From the NCBI GenBank assembly GCA_002687715.1, contig NZBC01000098.1, positions 1 through 35,168 on the forward strand: 35,168 nt of DNA, read 5' to 3'. Source of the DNA: Planctomycetota bacterium (GTDB lineage: Bacteria; Planctomycetota; GCA-002687715). Both the position numbers and the translations under genes were made by a program. Under the pieces are notes generated by a model, which made no database searches, was not told the DNA's origin, and saw nothing but the letters and a program-made list of their open reading frames with translations. Below are positions 17,077 through 24,154 of this stretch, piece after piece (within the stretch, counting starts at the first letter, position 1; the number at the start of each line of letters is the position of its first letter).

Positions 17077-18065
17077 CGGCAGCCTTCGAAACGCCCGCAC
17101 CGATCCTGGCACCAGACCTCAGCCGGCTCGCTCCGAGCGAGGCGACGGCGTTCCAACCCGAGCTCGACGACTGGCTTCGCCCGGAGTCCGACCTCTCGTC
17201 GGCGCAAGACCTCCCGCTACTCGTCGGCCCCGAGGCGAACTCCGTCCGTCTGGTCATCCGCGAGGAAGACCGCATCGTCAGCCACGCTGCGTTGTGTGAA
17301 CTCGAATACACCTTGCAGAACGCGCCCACGACCACCCTGCGGATCGGTATCGTCGGCGCCGTGGCCACCGCACCGGAAGCGCGGCGCCGCGGTCATGCAG
17401 AGATCCTCGTGCGCACGTTGCAGGAACACGCCGTGGCCCAGGACCTCGACCTGGTCGTCCTGTGGGACGACACGCCCTCCGGTCACTACTACGACCGGTT
17501 CGGGTTCGTCGGCGCCGGCCGCGAGGTGCTGCACTGCACCTGGCGTGATCTCATGGACGGCCTCGTGCATCCGGACTGGGTCCGCCCCATCGGCCTCCAT
17601 GACGTCGACGCACTACGACGGCTTCACGACACGGAACTCGCCGGAGTCCGCCGCTCCCGCGAGACCTGGGATCGTCTCTTGGCGATCCCCCGTGCCGAAG
17701 TCTTCGTCCTCGACCGCACCGGAACCCCTGAAGCCTACGCAATCGTCGGCAAGGGCATCGACCTGGCCGGCTGCGTCCACGACTGGGCCGGCGAAGAATG
17801 CGCTCTCCCCGCTCTCGTGGCCGGCATCTTCCACCACCGCCACGACGACCGCCTCACCGTCATGAGCGCATCCTGGAAGACCACCGCCCACCGCGCGCTC
17901 GAATTCCACGGAGTCGAACGCGTCGAGGGAATCCTCGGCATGGTCTGGTCTCCAGATCCCACCGTCCTCGCCCGCCGCTGCCATCGTCCGGCCGCGACGC
18001 TCGACCAGCTGCTCTCCGGCCCGGACGCGATCCCCTTCTATCTGAAGGGGTTCGACAGTATGTAG
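17073..18065 (+). CDS. GNAT-family N-acetyltransferase coupled to flgL
   Basis: The 330-residue product is a GNAT acyltransferase. The N-terminal half has the acetyl-CoA site in GAVATAPEARRRGHAEILVR (the Q/RxxGxG/A loop as RRRGHA) and a typical GHYYDRFGFVGAGREVLH block. The second half repeats the general layout more weakly (LRRLHDTELAGVRRS, then TAHRALEFHGVERVEGILGM), as in two-domain GNAT proteins of the Eis type. It starts with GTG overlapping the flgL stop, which ties it to the flagellar operon. The substrate is unknown; acetylation of a flagellar glycan or flagellar protein is a context-based guess. Confidence 0.8.
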   Translation: MTAAFETPAPILAPDLSRLAPSEATAFQPELDDWLRPESDLSSAQDLPLLVGPEANSVRLVIREEDRIVSHAALCELEYTLQNAPTTTLRIGIVGAVATAPEARRRGHAEILVRTLQEHAVAQDLDLVVLWDDTPSGHYYDRFGFVGAGREVLHCTWRDLMDGLVHPDWVRPIGLHDVDALRRLHDTELAGVRRSRETWDRLLAIPRAEVFVLDRTGTPEAYAIVGKGIDLAGCVHDWAGEECALPALVAGIFHHRHDDRLTVMSASWKTTAHRALEFHGVERVEGILGMVWSPDPTVLARRCHRPAATLDQLLSGPDAIPFYLKGFDSM

Positions 18066-18086
18066 GTGAAGAACCCCACGCCCCAC

Positions 18087-19142
18087 TCAAGCCGACGGCG
18101 CAACCGGGACGACTGCCGACGTCGACTTCGAGGACTGGGAGATCGAGGGCAGCTCCGCGATCTGGAGCATCTCTACCGGGAATCCCGGGAGGGTATCGGC
18201 GCAGAGGCGGAGGACACCGAGACCGTCGACGTGGGAGCGGCCGGCGTCTTGAAGCCTACGACGGCGATCGGGGTCGCCGGCGAGTGCGGTCACGACGGCC
18301 GCGAGGTCGTCGAGCTCGACGGTCTCCGCCATGCCCTCCTCGACCGGCTGGCCGTCGATGAAGATCGCCGGGGTGCCGCAGGCGGCGGCACGGGCGGCGG
18401 CGCTACCGTCGGCGACGACCACGAGGTCGGCCGCGGCGAGGAGCGGAACGACGCGCTCGGGAGCGGCGTGCACCGAGAGACCGGGGCATGCGGCCTCGAG
18501 AGCGTTCCGCCGCTTGCGGGACACGGCGCCGTCGCAAACGAGGGAGGCAGATTCGAAGACGCCAATCGCAGGGGCAAGAGCCTCCGCGACCTGCAGGTCC
18601 GGTCCGGCCGCACCGAGGTCGACCAGCAGTCGCCGGGCGGGACCGGCAGCGGGTTTCCGCGAGATGGCAGCGGCGTGGGCCAGCGGATCGACGAGCGCGT
18701 ACCTGGCTCCGACCAGTGGCAGCTTGCGAGCGGGGACCCCGTCGACCCGGGTCCAGTGCCATCCGCACTGGACGCTCCCATCGGACGCGCACCGATCGGG
18801 AGCAGTCCGGACGACGACGTGGCGAGACCCCTGCAACCACGCCTCCGCGGCGTCATCGTGAGTCGGCGCGGGGTGATCGAGGAGAACGAGGTCGGCGTCG
18901 CCGCGGAGCTGACGCGCGCACATCTGGTCATGCACGGACGGGCCTGGCCGCAGCGCCACGAGGTCCCGAACCCGGTGCCACAGCCAGTCGTGAACCTCAT
19001 GATCGCCGGCCGCGAACACGGTCACCCGGGCCGTCGGCCATACGGACTGCAGGTGGGCCTCGAAGGCCGCTGTACGCAGGATGGACGACCAGCCGAGGCC
19101 GCGCCCGCCCCCACACACCAACAGGATGTTCGCCGATTGCAT
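18087..19142 (-). CDS. PseG/SpsG-like sugar-nucleotide hydrolase or glycosyltransferase homologue
   Basis: The product (351 residues from the ATG at 19142, preceded by GGGGAAG) starts with a beta strand and Gly-rich loop, NILLVCGGGRGLGWSSILR, and ends with a GT28-like nucleotide-binding half (ADLVVVADGSAAARAAACG, then TPAIFIDGQPVEEGMAETV). This is the layout of PseG, which releases UDP from a 2,4-diacetamido sugar in pseudaminic acid synthesis. The catalytic His of the PseG G-x-G-H loop appears to be Trp here, so activity is uncertain. An upstream ATG at 19184 would add 14 residues. It converges on the GNAT gene and diverges from the selenoprotein gene. Confidence 0.6.
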   Translation of the reverse strand: MQSANILLVCGGGRGLGWSSILRTAAFEAHLQSVWPTARVTVFAAGDHEVHDWLWHRVRDLVALRPGPSVHDQMCARQLRGDADLVLLDHPAPTHDDAAEAWLQGSRHVVVRTAPDRCASDGSVQCGWHWTRVDGVPARKLPLVGARYALVDPLAHAAAISRKPAAGPARRLLVDLGAAGPDLQVAEALAPAIGVFESASLVCDGAVSRKRRNALEAACPGLSVHAAPERVVPLLAAADLVVVADGSAAARAAACGTPAIFIDGQPVEEGMAETVELDDLAAVVTALAGDPDRRRRLQDAGRSHVDGLGVLRLCADTLPGFPVEMLQIAELPSISQSSKSTSAVVPVAPSA

Positions 19143-19228
19143 GACTTCCCCGACCGTCACGCCGGCCCTATCGACGTCGGTCATGGGGTATCTTGAGAAA
19201 CCGAACCCGAAGGAATCGGAGAGGTCAA

Positions 19229-20530
19229 ATGAAGATCGAGAGTCTGGTAGGTATCGGATCAGCGCTCTGCTTCGTCGCCATCGCGGCCGTGCTCCGATCG
19301 GCGGGCGGGACCGCTCCCCAGGAGGAGCCACCGCCCGCCGAATTCGCCTGGGAGACGGACCTTGCCGCCGCGAATCGGCGTGCCGCCAAGGAAGGCAAGC
19401 CGCTCGTCGTCCTCTTCCGGTGCCCGCCGTGACGCGACTGCTCCACGTTCGACGCCCAGTTGGGCCGTCCTCCGAAGGAGTTCCGGACTCTGGCGAAGCG
19501 GTTCGTCTGCGTCCGCGTCACCGACATGCGCGGTATCGACCTCTCCCGCTACCGGTTCGACTACGACCTGACGTTCTCGATCCTGTTGATGCACCCGAAC
19601 GGCCACATCTATCACCGCTTCGGTGGCCGCGACCACACCGATCCTCTGATCTGGATCTCGATGCCGTCGCTGCTCTCGCTCATGACGGGAACCCTCGAGG
19701 ACCACTCCGCGTACGTGAGCGCCGGGGCCAAGCCACCAAACCTCCCTCCGCGACGAGGCGTCGAGGACTTCCGGTCGTACAAGACCTGGATCAAGGGCCG
19801 GCCCAAGATCGAGTGCATTCACTGCCACCAGATCGGCGAGCACGAGGTCGGGTCGGGAGAGCTGGACGGGACCTGGACGGGTAAGGACATCTGGCGCTAC
19901 CCCTCTCCCGCGAAAATCGGTCTCCGCCTGGATCCGGCCGACCAGTCGAAGGTCAAGTCCGTCGACGTGGGCTCGCCCGCCGCGGCCGGCGGCCTCGAGC
20001 CCGGCGACCGCCTTGAGCGCATCATCCGCCATCACGTCCGCAGTGTGAACGACGTCCAGGCCGCGCTCCACGAGGCTCCCGGCGGTCGTACGACGATCCC
20101 GGTGCGGTTTCGGCGAGACGGGAAGGAGCAGCAGGCCCGCTTGACGCTTCCCGACGGATGGAAGGTCGGCGACGCTCTGACGTTCTCCTGGCGGCCCTTG
20201 AAATGGCCGATGCGACCGGGGCCCGGCTTCGGTGGAAAGGACCTCACCGCCCAGGAAAAGAAGAACCTGGGGCTCGACCCTGACGGCTTCGCGTTCCGGA
20301 TCACCTACCTGGTCACGTGGGGTCGCAACGCGCACGTTGGACGCAACGCGGCCAGGGCGGGTCTCCGCAACGGCGACATCGTGTACAGCGTCGCGGGGAA
20401 GATCGACTTCCACGACCAGAGCCACTTCCACTCCTGGTTCCGGCTGAACGTGAAGGCAGGCCAGGTCGTGAAGTTCGAAACGCTTCGCGGGAAGCGGCGT
20501 AGAGCCATCGAGATGAAAGCGATCAAGTAG
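19229..20530 (+). CDS. Thioredoxin-like/PDZ selenoprotein candidate with CxxCH motif (in-frame TGA read as Sec68)
   Basis: The 433-residue reading frame is interrupted once, by TGA at 19430-19432. Upstream (from ATG 19229, GGAGAGG four bases before) come a signal-anchor (core LVGIGSALCFVAIAAVL) and a thioredoxin-like start ending KPLVVLFRCPP; downstream in the same frame comes RDCSTFDAQLG and the rest of the domain, so the site reads C65-P-P-U68-R-D-C71. A SECIS-like hairpin follows 25 bases later. Further on are C196-I-H-C199-H200, a heme-c or metal type CxxCH motif, and two PDZ-like domains (about 223-310 with GSPAAAGGLEPGDRLERI, and 347-430 with NAARAGLRNGDIVYSVAGK). I recall an NCBI family name for Trx/PDZ (seleno)proteins of this kind in planctomycetes, unverified here. 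It likely acts as an exported thiol/selenol oxidoreductase. A conventional gene call would split it in two. Confidence 0.8.
19451..19469 (+). promoter_or_regulatory. Bacterial SECIS-like hairpin after the in-frame TGA
   Basis: GACG-CCC (19451-19457) pairs with GGG-C-CGTC (19462-19469) with one bulged C, closing an AGTT tetraloop (19458-19461). The loop begins 25 bases after the TGA and has G as its second base followed by T, as bacterial selenocysteine-insertion elements require (a G in the first loop positions, loop roughly 16-37 bases downstream). It lies within the coding sequence, as expected for bacteria. Confidence 0.65.
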
Positions 20531-20552
20531 GTCGCTCCTTCAGGGGTAGTGA

Positions 20553-20573
20553 GAGCCGCCAGACTGGCGGCTC
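20553..20573. terminator. Hairpin between convergent genes
   Basis: A perfect 9-bp inverted repeat (GAGCCGCCA / TGGCGGCTC) with a 3-base loop starts 22 bp after the selenoprotein stop and lies between two convergent genes. It lacks a T tract, so it may act as a rho-assisted or bidirectional transcription stop. A smaller GAGGC/GCCTC hairpin follows at 20574-20586. Confidence 0.5.
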
Positions 20574-20644
20574 GAGGCTTAGCCTCACTTTCGTCTGCGG
20601 ACCTTCTTCTTGGGACGAGGCCGCTTCGACGGTTTCCTGGTGCC

Positions 20645-21025
20645 TCAGGTAGGTTTCCGCGGCTTCGCGCGACTCGAGCTCGATGCCTTGCGCCGCGAAG
20701 AACGCTTGGCGGAAGTCCGCCGCACGGTCGGCTTCTTCTTCGGGGCTGTCCCCGGTCTCCTGGCGGAGTCCTTGGCGCCGTCCTTGGCACCGTCCTTCGC
20801 TTTCGCGGAGGCGGGCGACCACGGCCCCTTGCGGATCTCGACGATCTGCTTGTGCCGGAACGTGATCGTCCCGTGCTCGGTGCGGAGGGTGACGTTCTTG
20901 CCGTCGTCCTTGATGATGACGCCTTCGAAGACGCCCCCGTTCTTGAGGAGGATCTTGTCCGCCCGCGCAGAGGTGGCGAGCAGACCCAACAGGAGGAAGG
21001 TGCAGAGAACCCGTACGCTGTCCAT
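20645..21025 (-). CDS. Small secreted protein with basic Lys/Arg-rich tail; TGA stop with in-frame continuation
   Basis: The 126-residue product has a signal peptide (VLCTFLLLGLLATSARA, cleavage before DKILL) and a short beta-barrel-like domain, DKILLKNGGVFEGVIIKDD then VTLRTEHGTITFRHKQIVEI, of a type I associate with planctomycete and verrucomicrobial exported proteins. It then has a KDGA repeat (AKDGAKDGAKDSA) and a tail of about 45 residues dominated by Lys, Arg, Ser and Pro. The stop is TGA (20647-20645), but the same frame continues with GTRKPSKRPRPKKKVRRRK to another TGA at 20587-20585, with unchanged composition. The ATG lacks an obvious ribosome-binding site. The function is unknown; the basic tail suggests binding to a polyanion. 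Confidence 0.65.
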   Translation of the reverse strand: MDSVRVLCTFLLLGLLATSARADKILLKNGGVFEGVIIKDDGKNVTLRTEHGTITFRHKQIVEIRKGPWSPASAKAKDGAKDGAKDSARRPGTAPKKKPTVRRTSAKRSSRRKASSSSRAKPRKPT

Positions 21026-21110
21026 ACAGTTCGTATCGTTCGAAACATGACGACAGCTTGCGCCCGGTTTTCCTCATCGCGAGAGCGGGTTTGGGTCGAG
21101 GGACCGGAGG

Positions 21111-21698
21111 ATGGGCGAGATCGTGGTCTTCGGGGACGGTGGACACGCACGGGTCGTACGCGACCTGCTGCGGTGCGCCGGCGGACCCATCGTCGTCGCG
21201 TCGCTGGCCGTTGGCGAGGAGGCCCGCCTGCCCGAACTCGGGGTCCGGGGCGGGATCGTCGCCGTCGGTGACAACGACGTGCGGGCCTCGATCGTGGCGC
21301 GGGTGGAAGAGCAGGTCCCGGGCTTCGCGTGGCACACGGCCATCCACCCCTCCGCGACCGTCGCGAGCGACGTCGTCCTCGGTCACGGCACCGTCGTCAT
21401 GGCGGGCACCATCATCAACCCAGGAACGATCGTGGGCGCCCACGTGATCCTCAATACCGGCAGCGTCGTCGACCATGACGGAGCGATCGACGCATTCGCC
21501 CATGTCGCGCCCGGCACCGTATGCGCCGGCAACGTAGCGGTCGGTGAGCATGCGCTTGTCGGCATCGGAGCCCGCGTGAACCCGGGCTGCAGGATCGGTC
21601 CGCACACCATCGTCGGTACCGGATCCGTCGTCACCAGGGACATCCCGGGCGGCGTGATCGCGTTCGGCGTCCCGTGCGGCATCGTGAGGAACCGCTAA
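21111..21698 (+). CDS. neuD: NeuD/PglD-type sugar O- or N-acyltransferase
   Basis: The 195-residue protein has the two-part layout of the NeuD/PglD family: an N-terminal nucleotide-sugar binding Rossmann-like half (MGEIVVFGDGGHARVVRDLL) and a C-terminal left-handed beta-helix of hexapeptide repeats (ASDVVLGHGTVVMAGTIINP, then NTGSVVDHDGAI, then VAVGEHALVGIGARVN). The catalytic His of the family sits in the VDHD region and a further one in FAHVAPG. It would acetylate a 4-amino sugar (LegH/PglD-like step) or a nonulosonate hydroxyl (NeuD). GGAGG abuts the ATG with no spacer, so an internal start is possible, but the N-terminal strand favours this one. Confidence 0.8.
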   Translation: MGEIVVFGDGGHARVVRDLLRCAGGPIVVASLAVGEEARLPELGVRGGIVAVGDNDVRASIVARVEEQVPGFAWHTAIHPSATVASDVVLGHGTVVMAGTIINPGTIVGAHVILNTGSVVDHDGAIDAFAHVAPGTVCAGNVAVGEHALVGIGARVNPGCRIGPHTIVGTGSVVTRDIPGGVIAFGVPCGIVRNR

Positions 21699-21708
21699 CC
21701 CGGTCGGG

Positions 21709-22497
21709 TCAGCCGTCGCTCCGCACCAGCCCGATCGACGCCGTCCGGGTGATCGCTGCGCCCTCCGTCGTCGTCGAGCTCAGAGTCACGACGAGCGCCG
21801 AGTGATCAAGAAGGCCGTCACGTCCCGAATAGACGATCTCTCCGGAGACGGAGAGCTGCCCGCGCACGATCTCGGCGTGGAGAGACTCGTTGTGGCTCCC
21901 CGCCAACAGCTCTTCCGGGAGCTTCGCAGAGCCGGCCAAGTCGAACCGCACCCGCGCGTCCGTCTTGCCTTCGAGGGTCGCCGTCACGTCTACAGTGAGG
22001 AACGTGCCGTGGAACAGGACCTCACGACGGAAGTTCACTTCATCACCAGGTGAGAGGTCCGCACGATCGGCGACGGCCAGGTCGCCGAGGTAGGTCCCGG
22101 CGAGAGCCGTGACTTCCAGCAGGTCCTCTGACTGCCCGCTGCGATGCCAGTACAGAGCGTTGCGACGGAAGTTCGAGGCCGCTCGAACCACGCCGTCCCG
22201 TCCCAGCTCCAGACGGAGCCCCGGCACCTCCTTTCCGTCGCGCGACAGACGTCGCTCGAGGACGATCGCGTCCGGACGGGCGTCGGTCACCCGGAACCGG
22301 TACAGCTGGGTGATCAGCCCATCGCCGGTGTCGTCGTCGGACCTCTTGCGGCGAGCGATTCGCATCTCCCATACCACGACATCACCGGCGTTTGCGGTGA
22401 TGTGGATCGGCCCGTACGGCGCACGCGGTCCGGGATCGTCACCACATGCGGCCAGGAGCGCCGTGGCGGCGGCCAGAGCAAGGAAGGGACGGGGCAT
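21709..22497 (-). CDS. Predicted lipoprotein of unknown function
   Basis: The 262-residue product has a lipoprotein signal (ALAAATALLAAC, lipobox LLAAC, lipidated Cys at about residue 18) followed by an Asp/Pro linker. The rest is predicted to be beta-rich, with alternating strands such as DVVVWEMRIARRK, LYRFRVTDARPDAIVLERRL and GEIVYSGRDGLLDHSALVVTL. I do not recognise a family. GGAG lies 9 bp before the ATG. It lies downstream of the deacetylase gene on the same strand with a 110-bp gap, and converges on neuD, so it may or may not belong to the sugar operon. Confidence 0.75.
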   Translation of the reverse strand: MPRPFLALAAATALLAACGDDPGPRAPYGPIHITANAGDVVVWEMRIARRKRSDDDTGDGLITQLYRFRVTDARPDAIVLERRLSRDGKEVPGLRLELGRDGVVRAASNFRRNALYWHRSGQSEDLLEVTALAGTYLGDLAVADRADLSPGDEVNFRREVLFHGTFLTVDVTATLEGKTDARVRFDLAGSAKLPEELLAGSHNESLHAEIVRGQLSVSGEIVYSGRDGLLDHSALVVTLSSTTTEGAAITRTASIGLVRSDG

Positions 22498-22607
22498 TCC
22501 GATGTCTCCGAGGGCAGGCCAGGGAACATTGTCCCATGATCGCGATCGGTGACCAGAAAACTCCGCTCCACCTCCCGGGAGCGAGACCTCCAGCTCCGCT
22601 CCCGGGG

Positions 22608-23270
22608 TTACCGCACTTCACGCAGAAGCCGGAACGCCTCGGCGTGCTCGCGGCCGGCCGCCGCGCCGCGGACATCAGCCAGTGCAGCTACGGCCCTCGG
22701 GCCGCGGGGGAACGGGTGGGGGCCGATCTCGCCGTCGTACAGCGAGAGGACCTCGAGCTTGCGGTCGAGGTGTCCGGCAATGTCGACGAAGACGTTGGGA
22801 GCAAAGGTGCCGTCGGGGTCGAGTCCGAAGTCCGTCTCCGACGGAGTCTCGTAGGCGAGGACTCGCCGGACCGAGGGCTGGCGAAAGCCCTTCGCGGCGG
22901 CGCAGGAGGCATCGAACGTCACGCGATGGTCGGAATGGGTGTCGCCCCGCCACGGAACGTATACGTCTTCCGCCGCCACGCGACCGATGACCTCACCGAT
23001 TCGCCCCACGAGTTCCGCCTGGGACACCGTGTCGAGAGTTGCGGGTGCGTACCCGAGTTCGGACCGCGAGGCGAAACCATACGCCGCGTGGACGGCCTCT
23101 ATCTCGCGAGTTCGCAAGGCGACGCGGTCCTCCGGCCAGCCCGCCTCCGTACTCATCGACGTCAGCAACAACCAGTGCAGCTCGTGGCCCGCGGACGCTT
23201 CCCGCAGCAGCAGGCCTCCGCACCCGAGGGTCTCGTCGTCGGCGTGGGGCGCCACCACGAGGAGACTCAC
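22608..23270 (-). CDS. PIG-L (LmbE) family N-deacetylase
   Basis: PIG-L enzymes are zinc-dependent deacetylases of N-acetylated sugars. The 220-residue protein, starting at GTG 23270, has the metal site VVAPHADDETLGCGG right at the N-terminus (the PHxDDE motif), then WRGDTHSDHRVTF with the second metal histidine, and a late RKLEVLSLYDGEI helix. The GTG overlaps the stop of the upstream formyltransferase gene (GTGA), a coupling that decides the start; a longer upstream frame would run into that gene. Next to a formyltransferase and nonulosonate genes, the likely job is to free an amino group on a sugar precursor or nonulosonate for formylation. Confidence 0.88.
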   Translation of the reverse strand: MSLLVVAPHADDETLGCGGLLLREASAGHELHWLLLTSMSTEAGWPEDRVALRTREIEAVHAAYGFASRSELGYAPATLDTVSQAELVGRIGEVIGRVAAEDVYVPWRGDTHSDHRVTFDASCAAAKGFRQPSVRRVLAYETPSETDFGLDPDGTFAPNVFVDIAGHLDRKLEVLSLYDGEIGPHPFPRGPRAVAALADVRGAAAGREHAEAFRLLREVR

Positions 23271-24154
23271 AGGCAGCTCCCGACCTCGGGCAACGCGGCG
23301 AATTCGTGCTCGCGCAGCCACAGGGTTCCTTCACCGGTCTGGATGCACACACCGTCCGCAGCCGCCGCCACGACCCGACCGGGCTCGAGGTTGCGCGGAG
23401 CCGTCTCCCCCAGCTCCGCCCGCCAGACCTTCACATCGCCAGCGCGGGTCGTGACGTGGGCCCCGGGGTACGGCCGGGCCAGCGCCCGGACCAGATCGCG
23501 GATGCCGCGGGCTGGCATGCGCCAGTCGATGCGACCGTCCTCCGCCGAGCGTTTGCGCCAGATCGTCGAGCCCTTCGCGGCCTGACGACGCCGGGGCGCC
23601 GTTCCGTTCGCGATGGTGGGTCCAATCGACGCCAGTTGATCCTGGGCAACGTCGGCGAGCTTCGCGTAGAGCGAACCCGCGTCGTCGGCGTCGGTGATGG
23701 GCACGATACGTTGATCGATGATGTCGCCGGCGTCCGCGGCCGCGTCCAGCCAGAAGAACGTCGACCCCGTACGCTCGAGGCCGAGGGCGAGCGCCCAGAT
23801 GATGGGGTGACGACCGCGGTTCTTCGGCAGCTCTGCGGGGTGATAGCCAACGACTCCGCCCGGCGCAGCGTCCAGGACGTCGCGACCGAGCAGGAAGTGC
23901 CAGCCGAGGCAGAACCCGATATCGGCTCGTCGCACTCGGATGAAGTCAGCGATTTCGGCTTGCGCGTTGCGCTCGACCTCGAGCGTCGGGATGCCATCGG
24001 CGCGGGCGTCGTCACCGAGCGCGGCGAAGTCGCCTGCCGCCGCTCCGTGGGGCGGCCGGGTGACCACGCCGACGAGCTCGATCTCCGGCAGATCGCGCAG
24101 GGTCGCGAAGCACCGGCGACTGAACGCTACGCATCCGATCAGGACGGCGCGCAC
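23267..24154 (-). CDS. Sugar formyltransferase (methionyl-tRNA formyltransferase-like)
   Basis: The 295-residue protein belongs to the formyl-transfer superfamily that uses N10-formyl-tetrahydrofolate. The N-terminal Rossmann domain has MRAVLIGCVAFSRR and the core HPAELPKNRGRHPIIWALAL; the acidic residue of the active site sits in LDAAADAGDIIDQ. The usual catalytic Asn two residues before the His (NxHP) is Gly here (VVGYHP). The C-terminal ~90 residues form the smaller beta domain (AHVTTRAGDVKVWRAEL). It lies between neuC and the PIG-L gene in a tight minus-strand operon (16-bp and 4-bp overlaps), pointing to N-formylation of an amino sugar rather than tRNA. GTG start. Confidence 0.85.
   Translation of the reverse strand: MRAVLIGCVAFSRRCFATLRDLPEIELVGVVTRPPHGAAAGDFAALGDDARADGIPTLEVERNAQAEIADFIRVRRADIGFCLGWHFLLGRDVLDAAPGGVVGYHPAELPKNRGRHPIIWALALGLERTGSTFFWLDAAADAGDIIDQRIVPITDADDAGSLYAKLADVAQDQLASIGPTIANGTAPRRRQAAKGSTIWRKRSAEDGRIDWRMPARGIRDLVRALARPYPGAHVTTRAGDVKVWRAELGETAPRNLEPGRVVAAAADGVCIQTGEGTLWLREHEFAALPEVGSCL

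Noticed and set aside
15454..17112. Very long minus-strand frame opposite flgL
   Set aside because: It lies fully opposite conserved flagellar genes and has no recognisable motif.
18066..19196. Plus-strand frame opposite the PseG-like gene
   Set aside because: The minus strand carries a recognisable Rossmann/GT28-like protein with a good ribosome-binding site; the plus product is low-information Gly/Arg sequence.
19430..19460. Frameshift or split gene as explanation for the break in the thioredoxin/PDZ frame
   Set aside because: Both sides are in the same frame, so no frameshift is needed; only one TGA separates them and it falls in the active site.
20523..21605. Minus-strand frame spanning the small basic protein and neuD
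   Set aside because: It overlaps neuD antisense and runs out of frame with the signal-peptide protein, which has a far better reading.
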